DNA of 64,000 nucleotides from Drosophila miranda (GCF_003369915.1 NC_046674.1:4216001-4280000); one strand, 5' to 3'; shown: positions 1 to 14,177, counted from the first letter of the stretch. Numbers and translations are program-made. Notes: generated from the sequence alone by a model not told the origin.

Positions 1-3000
1 TGCCGCTGCTCGATCAGCTTCCTTCCGTGCTCCTGCAGCAGGGCCACCTTCTCCTCCTGTGTCTGGATGAGTCGCTCGAACTCGTCGTGCTTCTTGATCT
101 GGTTCTGCACATCCTCCACCGTCTGGCCGAAGTCGGAGCTGCTGAGGGCCGCCTGCTGGCTGCTGGACAGATTGTCAATCTGCTTCGCGTCGCGCAAGAA
201 GCAGAACAGATCGATCTTCTGCTCCAGCATGATCTTCTTCTTGTTCCAGGCGGCGTGCAGCTTCTGTCGCTCGTCCAGCATGGCGGCGCACTTCTCCTCC
301 ACATCGGCGGCGGCATAGTGTCCCGTCTGCACCATTGAATCGCTCAACTCGTTCAGATACCGGAACTTGTCCTCCCGGGCCTCGATCTCGCCGTAAATGG
401 CATCGTGTTGGATCTTCAGGGCAGTGGCTCCGGCAGCATCGCTGACGTGCTCCTCCGCCTGGAGGGCCGCCCGCAGGTTGGAGGACCATGAAACAATGTC
501 CCTGACGTCCGTGAGGAATGTCTGCAGATCGGAGCTGGCCGCCAGGCGATCCCCGCGTGCGGTCGAACGTTCCTTCAGGTCATTCCAGGCAGCCACCACT
601 TTGTCCTGCTGCTGGGCGATGGCCACAGCATTCGAGGGATACTTGGCCTGCAGACGCACCGAGTCCTCGACTAGGACTTGCAATTGTGCCTCCAGGGCCA
701 CCAAATCGTTCTCGAAACCCTCGTGTTTCCTCAGCAATGCCAAGGCAGAGTTCAGATCCTTGCCAAGCTCGTTCGAGAGGGCGGCATTCTTGTCCTGAAT
801 GCGGAACAGGGCCTCCGCCACGTCCCGATGGAAGCGATGGATCTCGCCGGCGGCATGCAGCTTCTGCTCGCGCTGGTTCAGCAGCTGCAGCAGATTCTCC
901 CACGATGTCCGTAGCCGCTCCTGTCGCTTCTCCACTTCGTTGGCGTAGGGACTCTCCGTGTCGATGAGCTTCTTGGCCTGCAGCTCGCTCTGATCCACAC
1001 GATCGGCTCCCACCTCCACGCGGTGCTTCAGATCGTCGAACTTGTTCTGCAGCAGCTGCAAGTGCTCAAAGTCCTGGCCGTAGTCCTCCGAGGAGGCCGT
1101 CTGCTCTTGCTCCCGTATCCATTGCTCCACCTCGTCCGACTCCAGGAAGTACTCGTGCTTGTTGAGGCTCTCCATGAGCCGTCCCTGCCGCTGGGAGGCC
1201 AGCTTGTGCAGCGACTTCAGCATCTTCTCGATCAGCTGCTGCTTGGCGGTGAGCACTTTGCTGTCCGGGTGATTGGCAGCCACCATGGCGGCGCAGCTGT
1301 GGCCCATTTCGGTGACGATGCCCGAATAGGTGTCCAACTCCAGTTCGATCGTCTTGTGTTTGGTGAGCAACTTGGCCGCAGAGTCGCGATCACGGCCGTA
1401 TTCCGTGGATCGCAGGGCATTGTTGCGCTCACCCAACCAGGACTCGATCTCCCCGGCATCGAACAGATATTGCTGGGCCTTCAGGGACATGTCCAGCTTG
1501 CGGGACCGCTCATTGCAGTGGAGCTCCAGGTCCTGCCAGGCGGCCTCCAGCTGCTTGCACAGCGCCGCCACATTCTCGCTCTCCGGATGCTGCTGGGCAA
1601 CCAGTGTCTGGCCCGCCTGCAGCGCCTTGTTAATCATCGACTGGTGCCCCTTGATCTCGGCCTCCAGTTTCTTGTGTTTCTTGTACAGCGACTGCGTCTG
1701 GTGGAGGTTCTGGCCGAGCTCATTCGACTTGGCGGCAGGCAGATGGTCATTGATCCACTGGAACTCTGCATCCAGCTCGAATACGAATTTGTGGAAGTTC
1801 AGGCTCTCCTCCAGCTTGTCCCGGCGCTTCTGCGTGGGATCCCGCAGGTCCTTGAACCGCTGCTGCAGCTCCTTGGTTTCATCTTCGATGTTCTTGGCAT
1901 TGAAGTGGCCCTCGTGGGCCATGTCGTCGCCCGTGGACACAAGTTCGGCCACCTTTTGGTCCCAGATGGTGATCTCCGACTCGAGGATCTGCTGCTTGTT
2001 GATCAGATCCTTGCAACTGCGCAGATCATTGCCCACATCCTTGCTCTTGAGTGCGGAATCCAGTTCGTCCACCTTCTTCTTGGCATCCTCGAGGGCGCGA
2101 TTGTGCTCTCGCTGCGAGGCGGCCTGCTCCAACTTCCGGCCCTTGTCCTCGGACAGCGCCAGCAGATCCTTCCACTTCTTGTTCAGGTCGGCCACACGGA
2201 ATTCCACCTCTGGCACACGATTGCCCGCTTGAATGAGATCCTCCCCATCCTTGTTGATGTTCCGCAGCTGCCCCTCGTTAGCGCGCAGCTCCCGCTCGAA
2301 GGCCTTGTGCTTCTGCAGCTTCCTGGGCAGGTTGCTTAGATCCCTGTAGTTCTCATCGCCTGCAATCTTCGTCTTGTCCTGCAGCCACACCTTCAAGTCG
2401 TCAGCCTCGGCGGCGAATTTGTTGTAGTCCTTGGAGGCCTGCAGCAGACGCTTCCGCTCGAATGCCCGATCCTTGACGGCCTTTCGTTTGCCCAGCACTT
2501 GATTGCGTCGGTCGCCGATGCTGCAAGAAATCGATTTATGGTTAGGGAAATGCCACTACAGGCGTTGGCGGGACTCTTACTACTTGGCATCATAGTGATC
2601 ATTGGCAATCAACTTGTCTGCATTGTCGCTAAAGCCCTTGAGGATCTTGTCCTGGGCCATTAGGCTCTTTTCAAAGTCCAAATGACGCTTCAGTATGGCC
2701 TCGACTTCGTCGAGAGATGCCTAAAAGTAGGAAAAACAATTAAGGAATTAGATTTGCGATTATAGATTCAAATAACGCGCGTAACGCCAGCCATCGATAA
2801 CAGTTGCATTAGATATGTGATATTTGAATACACAAATAGTGATGGCAACTATCGATAAAAAAAACTATTGCCAGATTTGACAGTCGAAAAGGCACTGCAG
2901 GGTACATTGATATAGAGGTGACGATGCATTCCTATTTTATGGCTCTCTCTGGCAAAATAAGACACCAGGAAAAGAGGGGACTCCACTGGAGTACGTCACC

Positions 3001-6000
3001 TATGTATCCTTGCCTTAAAGCTAGAAATGGAGCTCCACTTACCCCCAAATTGTTGTACTCCAAAAAGGCCTCATGGCTCTTGGTGGTGGCATCAATTTTG
3101 TCCGCCTCGCGATTGAACATTTGCAGCTCGACGCACTGCAGCAGCCACTTTTGCTTCTCCGCCCAGCCCCTGTGGATGGCATCCTGCTCGGCCTTCAGTC
3201 GCTCAATCAGAGCCACAGTTTCGGCCATGTCGGGCTTGCCATCGGAGAGCTGCTTGCCCAATTGAATGACCTCGATGAACTCCGTGTCGTGGGCCCGGAT
3301 GTCGTCGCCCAGGTCGTTGTGTTTCTTCAGCAGATTGTTGGCCGTCTCCACATCGCGCGCCGATTCGTCGGCATTCAGTTGATCCTTCACGGAATCGATC
3401 CATGCCAGGAGGGTCTTGGCGCTGTTGTTGAATATCTGTTGGCCGACCTCGCTCTCGATGCGGTTGCGCAGGTCGTTGCCGCGCTGCTGCACCTGTTGCC
3501 ACATGTCCTGGACCTCCTGCTGGCGCCCGTTGACATTGTCCCGCTCCGCGGGATAGGCATTCTTTACAGAGTTACCCAGATACGTGACGCGATTCACCTT
3601 GTCCTCCACTGGCGCCAGCTCGCGCTCGAGGTTCTGGTGGCGACGCTGCAGGGCCTGAACGGTGCGCAGATCGGGTGTAATGACAGCCGTGTCCAGCTGG
3701 AGCATCTTTTCGCTCATCCAGACCTTGGCCTCGTCGCAGGTGCGATTGAAGAGCTCCACACTGGACGCTCCCTCCAGGCTCTTCTCGCGCTGAGCCTTGG
3801 CATTGTTGAGACGCTGCCAGATCTGATGGATTTGGCGCTGGCGGGCAATGATCTTGTCCAGCTGCGAGTGGCCTTGCCGGCGGAAGGTGTCCACTGCCCC
3901 GTCGATCTCCTCCACGCGCTTCGAGGCGGCCGAGAGGTCCGTGATGAACTTCTCAAACTTCCGCTTGGCATTGTCAACGCCCTCCCCGTCGTCCGACTTG
4001 ATCATGCGCTCCTTCTCCTTCATCCATTTCTCGAAATCGTCGCACTCGCGATAGAAGTCAAACAGATGGATGGAATCCTCCAGGAGGGCATGCCTCTTCT
4101 GGGCCATCTCCTGCAGCTCGTCGTAGGTGGCGTTGATCCTCTGCTGGCGCTTCTCCACGCTGTCCGCATTCTCGTTGATGCTCTGCGTGGAGGTGCGTCG
4201 CTGGACGAGCGGCTTGGGGGCGACACTCACCGGCTTGATCCTCTTCACGGGCACCACTTGGCGCACCAGAATGGTTTTCTTGACCTTCTGCAGGGACTTG
4301 ACCTTCTCCGCCTTGGGCACAATGCAGGCCACCGGGCGGGGCTCGATCTCGCGCACATAGTTCGCTGGGACGAAGCCCTCGACACCGTTGTCCTTGCGCA
4401 CGCACCACCAGTCGTCGTTGGTCTTCGACTTCAGGAGCATCACCTCGCCCTTCTCCATCTTCATGCCCTGCCCCTCGAAGGGGAACTGCGAGCGCACGTG
4501 CGGCAGCATCTTTGTCTCCGTGACCTTCTTGTGCTCCAACTTCTCCACCCACTCGTCCTCCCACACCTCCTTGGGCACGAGGCGCGTCTCATTGATCCAC
4601 TCCTCCTGCTCGACGTCGGGCAGCTCTGGCTCTGCAGCCGTCAGCTCCAGGGTGCAGATGCCGGCTTTGATCAGTTTGTCCGCCTGCTGATTGAGGTTCA
4701 GGATGTCCCCGGAGTAGGCATTTAGCTCCCCCTGGAGGTCGCGATGTCGCTGGAGCAGCGCTTGTGCGGAGGGCTCATCGTTGCCGTAGTCCTTGCTGTT
4801 GACCAAGGCCATCTTTTCGTTCAGCCAGGACTCTGCCTCGTTGGCATCCGTGTAGAACTGGTAGGCCTCGGCCGCATCCTCCAGCTGGCGGCGTCGCACC
4901 TCCACCAGGGCCTCCAGGGCCTGCCAGTGCTCCGCCAGGGAATCAATGCGGCTCTTAATCTCGCTGGAACGCGGATGCTTCTCTCCGATCAGTCGCTTGC
5001 CAGCGTCCGACATCTGCGAGGACTTGGGCTTCCGCGACTTGATCTCATCCTCGAGCGCCTTGTGCTTCTGCTGGAGGGACAGCACGGCCCGCAGGTCCTT
5101 GGCTGTGATGCCCGTCTTGCAGATGCGCTGCTTGTCCACCAGCCAGCTCTCCTCGTTGTCGTAGTCCTCCATGAAATGGTGGAAGTTGCGGGCCTCCTCC
5201 AGGCGTGCCCGCCGATCGGCCGAGCGCCTGATCAGCTCCGAGTAGGCCTCCTCCAGCTCGCCGAGGCGCTGGGCCAGCACAGCGGCATCCTTGTGTTCGG
5301 AGCTCTTGTAGGGCACCGCCTGGCGATTGAAGCGCTTCAGCGTCTCCCCGTACGTGTTTACCTGGAGTTCCTGCAGCGAATGCGCCTGCAGCAGCTCCTC
5401 GACGCCCAGCAGATGCGGGCCCACATCCTCCGAGGCGAACTGCTGCTGCAGCTCCCTTACGGACTCCGTGGTGCTGGCGATTTCGCGCAGCAGATTCATC
5501 AGGTTGCTCATCTGCGAGAGGTTGAGGCGCTGGTTCTCCAGCAGTTCCAGCAGTTTTCGCCACTTTTCCATCACCTCCTGCTCGCGTTTCTTCACCCGCT
5601 CCTTGCCGTGATAGTTCTCCTCCTCCAATTCGTTGGCCATGGCCGTCAGATCGTTGAAGCGCTCCACGCGCGCCAGTATGTCCGCCGAGATGGCCTCGTG
5701 CTTCTTCAGTGTGGCATCCACCTGACGCAGGTACCGCGGATCGGACAGCACCTGGATCATCTCCTTGAGGTAGCCCTCGCGCAGCACCGACTTCTTCTCG
5801 AATTTGTAGTTCAACTGCTCGAGCTTCTCCTGCCGCAGCAGCTCCTCGCGCAGCGCCACTTCGCGGTTGTGTTCGGCATACTCGAGGATCTGCCAGGCCT
5901 TCTCGATGTCATTGACCATCACCCCATCGTGCGGATTGTACGGCGGCTGATTCAGCGCCTTCAACAGAGTGTTGATGGTGAAGTACAAGGCCTCGATCTC

Positions 6001-9000
6001 GCTGCGCTCTTTGTATCTACCGAAACAGAACAGAGCAGAACAGTTTATAATATCTTTTACTTCGCAGAGCTTTCCCCGGGACTCACTTTGGTGGCTTCTC
6101 AATGGTGCGATACTCCTTAAAGGCCATCAGTTCACGCTGTATGCCCTCCAGGGAGTTGGGCAGGTTGCGCTGCTCCAGCTCCAGGGTCTTCTGGCGGATC
6201 CAACTCAAGAGATTTGTGGTCAGTCGTTCGTAGTGTATCTTCTTGCGATCGGCGTCCATCAGTTGGCCAACGATCTATCCAGACAAGAGACAGAGAGACA
6301 TTTCCATTGTGAAACAGAGCGTAGAAATTTATTGGATTGGATTGGTTTGGATTGGTTTGGACGCTCGTTACGCTGCAACGACTCGACTACTTACGTTTGC
6401 TATACGCTTGCCGCTCTTCTGTTCGTTCTTCATGCGTGCAAAGGTGTGATAGTAGGAGGCCACATAGGTCAAGATCGATTTCTCATCGGGTCGGGCCGAG
6501 TCAATGTCCTCTGCATCGAGCAAACTGCAAATAGAGACCGACAATAGAAGAATGCGTTTGCAGGCAGGGCTTGGAGGGGTCCCTACCTTGGTATGCCCAA
6601 TTCGTTGGCCGCCGTATCGAAGGCATGATTCAGATTATCCAAATTGGAGTTCTTCGAATTGACAATCGTATTGTACTCGAACAGATCCGGACGATGCGAA
6701 TGGATGAGCGCATTAAAGCCCAGGCCGGAACGCCATGATGAGGTGAAGTCCGTGATATTGACACCCGCATAGCCGTGCGTCTTCCTTTGGCACCACAACA
6801 GGAGGGCATCCTTGGCCGAACGCTTCTCGCTGGACTCGTTTTCCTCGTCCTAAAGCAGAGAGGGGAATATTCATAAATAATCATGCGATATATGGCGTTT
6901 GGCGCTCTACTTACAACATCAATCTCAATTTCCTGTATTTGAAATCGCAAAATGATGGTCCAAATGAGACCCAAAATCAATCTGGGATTACCGTCGACAA
7001 TGTCCTCGGCACCAATGGACTCCAGGCGTACCTTTTGAATGGGAAAAAATGGAAAATGGTAAATGGAGGAGGAGAAGTAGGTGGAGACCACATTAGCATT
7101 CTCTTTTTATGTCGTTCCGTTCCGTTCCGCCCTGGGTTTTCTTTCAATTTCTCTCTGGCTTGGAGTGAGGCGTGCAGTGGGCTGTAAGCTGCGTATCGGG
7201 TTACAGCCACAGCTACAGAGATACAGATACAGCTACGGATACAGATACAGAAAAGGTAAACTGGGTCTGGGGTCACGCATTATCAGGTGAAAAGGTGCTT
7301 GACCCCTGCCTGAGCGCCGCTGCTGGGGTTCGTCGCCTCGCATTTGTGTCTACGAGTAGGTCATGGCCCGAAGAAAGCATAAGTTACCCCCCGACTGATA
7401 GCCGATCAGCATCGCATTATCAGAGACTACAAAATGGTCAGCGTTGAGACTGATTTATGGCCCACAGAAACACAAGACGGAGAGGGGAGTGCTGAATGCG
7501 CGCTCGAAACAGGTCCACTAGAAATGGGCATCACTGCAGAAAAGTTCTCATAAGTGATAGGAAAACATTAGTTGATTCTGTACAAATGTTGCCATAAGCG
7601 AAAGGAAACATTTGCTTCGCAATTGGGTTGAAAGAGGAAAGGAGATATCGTAAAGGCTAAAGATTGAATCACTGAAAAACAGAAATGAGGCAGAAGCAAG
7701 GGCCGCGGCTCTACTATGCCTGGTACTCTTTTGATATATTTTAATATATGTAAATATTCATAAGCGCCGCAGTCGATGACTGCTATATGCCTTTTTTCTC
7801 TCTCTCTCTGCCTGCCTGCCTTTTAATATCGCTGTTCGCGAAAGGCACGAGATCTAACTCAATTCTGCGCGCACTTGTCTTGAGAGTTGCAAAGAACATA
7901 GAAACACACAGAGAGAGGAACTTCTTGCACTTCGTTTATCCTCTATTCACCTTGCATTCCGCTACATCTGTCTCTCTCTGTTTCATTTCTACCACCAGCA
8001 ACAGCCTTTATATCTCGCTCCCTTCCGCCAGGAGGCGCACACTGCACGAGGAAAAGAGTGTGTGTGAGGGAGATAGAGAATGGGCAAGAGCGTAGCCCTG
8101 GCAAATAGATTCTGGCTATAATAAAGATCCGATCAGGTGCAGATTTTGCAATCTGATAGATATGGTCATTATCTATCATTCTGGGTTTTCGATTTTATTG
8201 CTTTTTGGTGGCTCTAGCTCTTATAATCTCTGAGATCTGGGACAGCACAGCTTCCTACTGGAACATATTTCTAGACTCTTCGAGTAATGGTGGTATATAT
8301 TGAGGGGAATGGCGATTCACACACGTTGAAGTTCCACAAATGAATGTTCTGGTTTGGTTGTAAGTGTATCCTCTTTTTGAAAATTCCAAGATTCGTGTCC
8401 CAGTCGATGCATGGCTGCAGTTCCCTTAAGCGAATCTTTGGGGCTTCCTCGAGGCTCAAGCCTCAAGCCTCAAACCAATTAAAATTCACTCCCAATACCC
8501 GTGTCACATAAAAGCACAGCGCACACACAAGAAATACGAAATTAAATGGGTGTGGTGTGGTGTGGTCTGGTGTGGTGTGTGGGGGCATGTGATGTACACA
8601 AAAAAAAAAGTAAAACCGAAAAAACTTTCACTGGAAAAGCATTTAACAGAAAACAAAACGAATTAGAAAGAGGGGATTGGGGATTGTGGATTGGGGATTG
8701 GGGCCTGGTCTATGTGTCGTTTTGTGCCACTGAAATTGCTACGGTTTAATCGGCTGCATTAGGCATTAAACGAACGAGCAAGCGACCATTGCTTCTAATT
8801 AGATTAGCAGCCAAAAGGAGAGAGGGAGAAGGCAGGCAGGCAGGCAGGCAGGCACGCAGCCACCGATCCGATCCACACAAAAAATAAAAAGCGAAACTAT
8901 GTCGCATGCGATTGCATGGCCTGTTGCATGGCTTCCACATGCAACACACTCTTCTGCTTGCAACAATTAAAAATCACCGAAACTCCAAAGAAAGTGCCAA

Positions 9001-11533
9001 AGGAAAGCAGCAGCAGCGGCAGCGGAGAAAAAATGCATTAGAAAGTATGCAAATATTTCAGAAAATTGCCAAGAAAAATGCCATGGCGCAGGTAATTAAA
9101 TATATTTTAGGTCTCTGGCTTCTCTGGATACCTCCTCTGTGGTGGGGCCAGAGGGGATCCGGGGGAGACCACCACCATCTGTCCCTCCCGCTCATACGGC
9201 AAACAAGGCACGCAACGAGCCACGCGCTTGGCTGCGCAGCCGCAGACTTGCACTTTCTACAAATGCGTAAAGATCCACTCCACTCCATCTGCACTCCCTC
9301 TGCACTCCCTCCACTCGCTGTCGCCACTCTCTTTTTTTTTTAAGAGTGTCCGTCCATCTGTCTATCTCTCTCTTTCCCGTGTGTGCGTCTCTCACCTTTG
9401 TGTGCAAGAATGCCAGACTCTTGTTGACATTTTCAATTTTATGTACGCGCATCCGTCCGCTGTTCGGCTTTCCCAGTTTCTCCGACGATATGATCTCCAG
9501 CAGCTTGAGCAGCTTTATGCCATCGGCCAGATCTGTGAATAGATCCTCCACCTCCATTTTGGCCTGCAACAAAGAGAGTTAGCTCCGTTCCTGTTTAGCC
9601 GATTCGGGATCGCCCCCTTACCTTGATCAAAAAGGAGTTCATCCATTTTGTGAACGTCTTCTTCTGGATGTGCAGTCGCTCCTCCTGCAGCGTCTTGATC
9701 CGCTCGTTCTCGAACTTAATGATCCCGTCGCGCTGCGTCATGTTGCCGGTGTTGCGGTTCATGGATGTTGCCGATGAGCTTGAGGTCTGCAGCGTGGCGT
9801 AGCCTCCCGGCTCATACTGTGATGCTAAAAAAGAGAGAGAGACAGAATTAGGCACTGGAAGACCCACAAGTGTGCAAAAGCAGCAAAAACGTTTAGTATT
9901 TTGTTTTGATTTTTCCCCTTGCCAACAGCTGAAATCAATAGAGGAAGTCCAAAAGATAATGGAAACCCATGACGTTATTGCTTATTGGAATCTAAAAGAG
10001 ATAAGTACGTGGTGTTCGCTATTCGGAGTGCGGGGTTCCTATCGCCTTTGGTATATTGCTATTCTCCAATAAAAACAACAAACAACAATCTTCGACTAAA
10101 TTTGGGAGTCGCATTCCGTTCGAAATTCATTTATAGTCTTGTCGTAATTCCTAAATTTAAAGCATTACGAATGCCGTAGATTACCCAAAGGGGAATTTCG
10201 AAAATACAATTCCTACGCATTGGATCTGCAAATGTTGTACCTTTTTTTTTTTGAGTCACAAAGATTGTCCCAATCGATTGACAATCAATAAATTTACAAG
10301 GGTTTATTCTTTTTTAAATGGGTTTTTAGGTCCCTGGAGGAGGTACACCCAGAAACCTGTTACAGAATGTAGCGGTATAGAGAGCGGCATTGAAAGTAGA
10401 TTTCATGGATTTACTATTAAGGAACAGGCCAGATCGAAGAAATCACAAGAACATAGAGCTCATAAAAAACTATTGTACCCCAAATTTTAGACCCTTTCGT
10501 TTAAAAAATTATACAAAAAGTGCTCCAATCTTAAAGAAAATTGATTAACTTATGGGATAATATTATTTTTCTTCTCAAAATCACGATGGTAAAGCTGCTG
10601 TGCCAGCACATAAGTCGGTTTGTCTCATCATCGGTGGTAAAAGAAGATTGGGAGGGAATAAGGAAAGTTTTATTGAAGGCCTTAATCAACAGAGCCTCCG
10701 AAAAGTTAAGTCCACTTTTAACTTAAACGATGGTCTCTCTGGGCTTTTTTGAGTGACAAAAAAATGAAAAGCAACGTTTGGGAATGGGATATTTCGACTA
10801 TGAGTACTATGGTACACCTCTAAGGCAAGTCCTTGCCTCTAGCTGCTCCCATGGCCGAGAATGCAAAAACAAACTACGACTCGAGTCGAAATCCGCTAAG
10901 GGGAAGTGTCCCCTGCGCCCCTGGTATATTTATCTACCTCTGCTCGGACGTGTATCAGCAATGTCATAACGCCCTGACGTCGGACGAGACGGGGTGTTAT
11001 CAGACGAGCGTTAAAGTTACTTCATACCACAGGAAAAAAAAACGTATAACGTTTTTTTTTATCAACGTTTTGGGTTACGCAAGAGCCAGGGCAAGGCAGG
11101 GGCCCATGGAAATAGTACTCATAGTCGTACTCATAGGGAGTTTCGGCAGAAAACGAAATCCAGTGCCAAACGGGTGTCTGTGGCATGGTTTGAAGTTCGG
11201 TTTCGGTGTCCGAGGAGGAGTCATTTGACAAATATTTGTGGACTCTCTGTCTCTTATCATCCAGCTATCACGCATTCAAAACTGATAAGAGATAAGAGAA
11301 AGGTACTTTCATTCAGGGGGTGGAGGGCTGTTGGTGGGCGGGTAAATTGTATAATTCCAGCACTAAAAGTGCAGGCCGTTCTTTTCTGGCAAGTTCAAGT
11401 TCAGATTCGGATTCGGATTCACAGAAAACAAAATAAGGGAAGACCTACCCAATGACTGACGCTCATAGGATATATATCTCCGATATTCGTTCCGCGTGAA
11501 ATTGGAACGATTCTGAGTGTTATGGTCCTCCAT
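1..11533 (-). CDS. kst: karst, beta-heavy spectrin (5' half, runs off the left edge)
   Basis: Giant beta-heavy spectrin of the apical membrane skeleton; it crosslinks F-actin and, with alpha-spectrin, supports epithelial polarity and adherens junctions (family knowledge). Coding exons fitted from splice sites and phase: 11533-11449, 9824-9622, 9563-9396, 7031-6915, 6849-6587, 6524-6395, 6274-6087, 6016-3043, 2720-2581 and 2520-1 (open at the edge). They join without a frame break into about 2,260 residues; the fly protein is roughly 4,100, so the C-terminal repeats and PH domain lie outside. Seen: two CH actin-binding domains (about residues 80-185 and 205-320, with [12 protein letters not shown] and [11 protein letters not shown]), then spectrin repeats, and an SH3 domain at about 885-945 ([22 protein letters not shown]) inserted among early repeats, a hallmark of beta-heavy spectrin. 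The start [10 protein letters not shown] was chosen because its exon ends in phase 1 and joins exactly to the exon reading [16 protein letters not shown] at 9762 is the alternative start. Confidence 0.95.
2721..3042 (-). other. kst intron (322 bp)
   Basis: Flanked by donor GGG|GTAAGT (reading from 3042) and acceptor TTTTAG (ending 2721). It contains two ATCGATAA words (about 2791 and 2852) and no coding signal. Confidence 0.85.
7032..9395 (-). other. kst intron (2.36 kb)
   Basis: Separates the two exons that encode CH1 (donor AAAG|GTGAG at 9395, acceptor TTCAAAAG at 7032). It holds only simple repeats: a GTGTGG tract near 8547-8580, a GGCA tract near 8831-8852, and pyrimidine-rich runs near 7790-7830. 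I see no nested gene. Confidence 0.8.
9825..11448 (-). other. kst intron (1.62 kb)
   Basis: Lies between the [10 protein letters not shown] exon (donor GTAGGT at 11448) and the ASQYEPGGY exon (acceptor TTTTTTAG). No ORF, RNA gene or transposon was recognised in it. Confidence 0.75.
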
Positions 11534-12862
11534 GGTGCGGTATACTATGTCCTCCTCCCTTCCTGGCCTTGGGTCTCAGAACACACTTGAAATTTCGATG
11601 GGGGGGGTGGGGTTTCTGTCTACTCGATTTCTACGATCAAAACATTTGAGAATTTTGAATCGAAGTCCTCTTCGAGTGTTTGAATCTTTTAGGGTTTTTG
11701 GTTTTTGTTTTTAGAGTGTTTTTGATTTTGTTCAGAGTCCAGGCCCGCGGCACTCTAGATTCGTTTTTCTCTCGCTCTCTCTTTCTCTCTCGTTCTCTCT
11801 TTGTACGGATACGATCGTTCTTGGAGGCAGTTGCTCGCACCAGCCGCGTCGTTTGGTCACTGAATTTAAAGGGGGGCCGACTGGGGCCGATTTCGCTGGT
11901 CGCCACGAATGGCAGCGCCCCCCCTTCCCAGCCCTCCCCGCCGGGGCCGGCCTCCCTTCTTTTTTTTTTATCATCAAAGAGCGACACACGAGAGGCCACG
12001 AAAACCGAAAGTGAGGAGCAAATTCTTTGGGCTATGGTGAATATTCCTTTTATCGCTATCGTGTTACGAGTATTTCTCTACGGCTTAAATGACAGATAGC
12101 ACGGTGGTTAAGGGGGGCGGAGTGGGGGGTGACGCTGCTCTTTGGGTTAAGCCTCATCTCCCGGCAGAAAACCGAAACACACAAAACAAAGTTATCTTAT
12201 CGTTCGATATCTCCCTTGGAATTCCTTTCGACATATGCCGAGCGATTGCACAGGGATCGATAAAGGATTTGCCAGAGCCAGAAATTCCCATGGAATGGGA
12301 TCACTAGCCATTTTGCTGAGGGAAACCCATGCACAGTGAACGCCTACCGACCGAAGGGCGCTGCCGCATGACGCGCGACGGCCTTTACATATTTCGAGGT
12401 AGGCATATGACCCGATAGGAAATCGCCTTCAATATCATTCACACGAATATTCAAAGACTTCTTTCGCTCTGCCCCTCCTATGACATCATTTCTCAAAGAT
12501 ACTTTTGATGGGTTTTAAATGGAGACAACAGACTGGCTTAAGGTTCCCCTTCTACCCTATATCTCGATATTACCATCCAATATGCAATATCTTTGATGAT
12601 ATCATTCCCATTGACAGATATTTCAAGACCATTTAAAAAGTCGTACCACAATTCTTCGAATGGCTTCATTTATGTGGTAATATTCTTGAGGAACGGGGGT
12701 GGAGCCCTAATCCCCAACGACGTCATTCTGAGGTCATCTGGAAGGCATTCGTCCCGCTACAAAAATGGCTAAAGGCAAACAAAACACTTCGTGCCGTTGG
12801 CTACAGCAAATAGAAAAATCAATTAAAAAAGAGGTGAAAACCAAACAATAAATGGCAAAAAA

Positions 12863-12903
<41 letters not shown>

Positions 12904-13836
12904 AGAGAGACACCAACGGAACGATCGCTGGGTTGTGTTTAGTGACAATAAACTTTAACCATAAATGCGGTACCGTTTGGCGATAAGGATGGGGGCTCTC
13001 TTATCGGAACAGAATGCAAACAGCAAAAGCAGGAGGGGCGGCCCCAAAGAGTGGCGGGGCGTGGAGTGGCGTGGAGTGACACCAAATTGTGGATGGTGGA
13101 TCGCGAGGCATAACTTTAGGCTTAAATGGAAAAACCATTAATATGTTTAACAGGAACAAGCACCCCGTTCCAGCTCTCTCTGTGCCCCAGAAAGGAGGGT
13201 ACACAAGGAGGAGCACAGCTGCCTTTGGACTATAAAAACTATTTTTAACATCTTAAAACAAAGGAAAAACGAAGGATGCTCCTCCTTCCTGTTTACAGGG
13301 AGAACAGAGCACACAAAGATACAAAAATAAACACTGGGCCGTACAACCCTCAAGAGCAGCAGCCGCATGCCCCTCAAGAACGAATGGGCGCGGGCGCAGG
13401 CGCAGATCCCCAGAAATCCAAAGAGAACACATGCGGATCGCAGATGTAGAAACAGGAATACACGGGTATTCAAATGTGCCTGCGAAATTCTAATTATAAA
13501 CATCTTTTTCCCTCTAACAATGTTATGGCTCTGCCTCTGGGAAGACACACTAGATCTCTGGGATTGTTCTACATCGACACAGGCGATTATTCTCTGAGAA
13601 AGTCTCTAGGAGTTTTGTCTGTATAATCGGTTCTTAGATACAGATCTCTCAGAGTCTTGTCGGTGGAACATAAGACCTCAAATGAACCACGAAATAAGCC
13701 GCGAAATTAGCATAAATCTATAAAGTTTTCAACGATTTAGGCAAACATTTTGTATGCCAGGAATTATGCTAAAAACCGAAATAAAAAATCAAAAATCAAC
13801 AATCCCAATCTCATCTTTTCGGGTTCCCTGTTCTTT
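11534..13836 (-). other. kst 5' region, proximal leader or large intron
   Basis: Sequence upstream of the proximal start codon. The minus-strand leader of the first coding exon must begin here or be spliced in; several weak AG acceptors lie within 70 bp of the ATG, so the choice is open. A GA-rich tract on the minus strand (about 11763-11800) could belong to a proximal promoter. A CA/GA microsatellite lies at 12862-12910. Confidence 0.45.
12862..12910. repeat. (CA)n followed by (GA)n microsatellite
   Basis: About 20 CA dinucleotides (one imperfect) followed directly by a short GA run. Confidence 0.95.
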
Positions 13837-14177
13837 TATACCCGATACTCAAAATGATTATACCCGATACTCAAAATGAGTATTGGGGTATATTAGATTT
13901 GTGGTAAAAGTGGATTTGTGTAACGTCCAGAAGGAATCGTTTCCGACCCCATAAAGTATATATATTCTTGATCAGTATCAATAGCCGAGTCGATTGAGCC
14001 ATGTCTGTTTGTCCGGCGTCACGCTCAGACTGATTTTCTGTCTCTCTCGCACGCACTCTTTGTCGTGTCGTTTAATATTAGCGGCGTCTGCCGGAGGAGA
14101 GCCATACTGACTTAGTATCGGGTATAAATGTAGAGTTGCGGTGTCCGCAGCAACTCACAACGTTCCCCCTCGTTTTA
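13837..14177 (+). mobile_element. Internally deleted DINE-1/Helitron-type element
   Basis: Shares both ends with the longer copy at 59169-60296: the left end (TATACCCGATACTC, then GTTTCCGACCCCATAAAG and TTGATCAG) and the right end (GGGTATAAATGTAGAG, then a GTTGC/GCAAC stem and CCCCCTCGTTTT). The middle is missing: the GTCY core is reduced to a few units and joins straight to GCGTCACGCTCAGAC. The first ~24 bases are duplicated in tandem. Fold-back ends, a GTCY core and a 3' hairpin are characteristic of the non-autonomous Helitron family DINE-1. It sits in the large 5' intron of kst. Confidence 0.75.

Noticed and set aside
1023..2339. 438-residue plus-strand ORF rich in Leu and Gln
   Set aside because: Exactly antisense to kst spectrin repeats; high-GC coding sequence opens the opposite strand. 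The same applies to plus-strand frames at 3073-4725 and 4744-6120.
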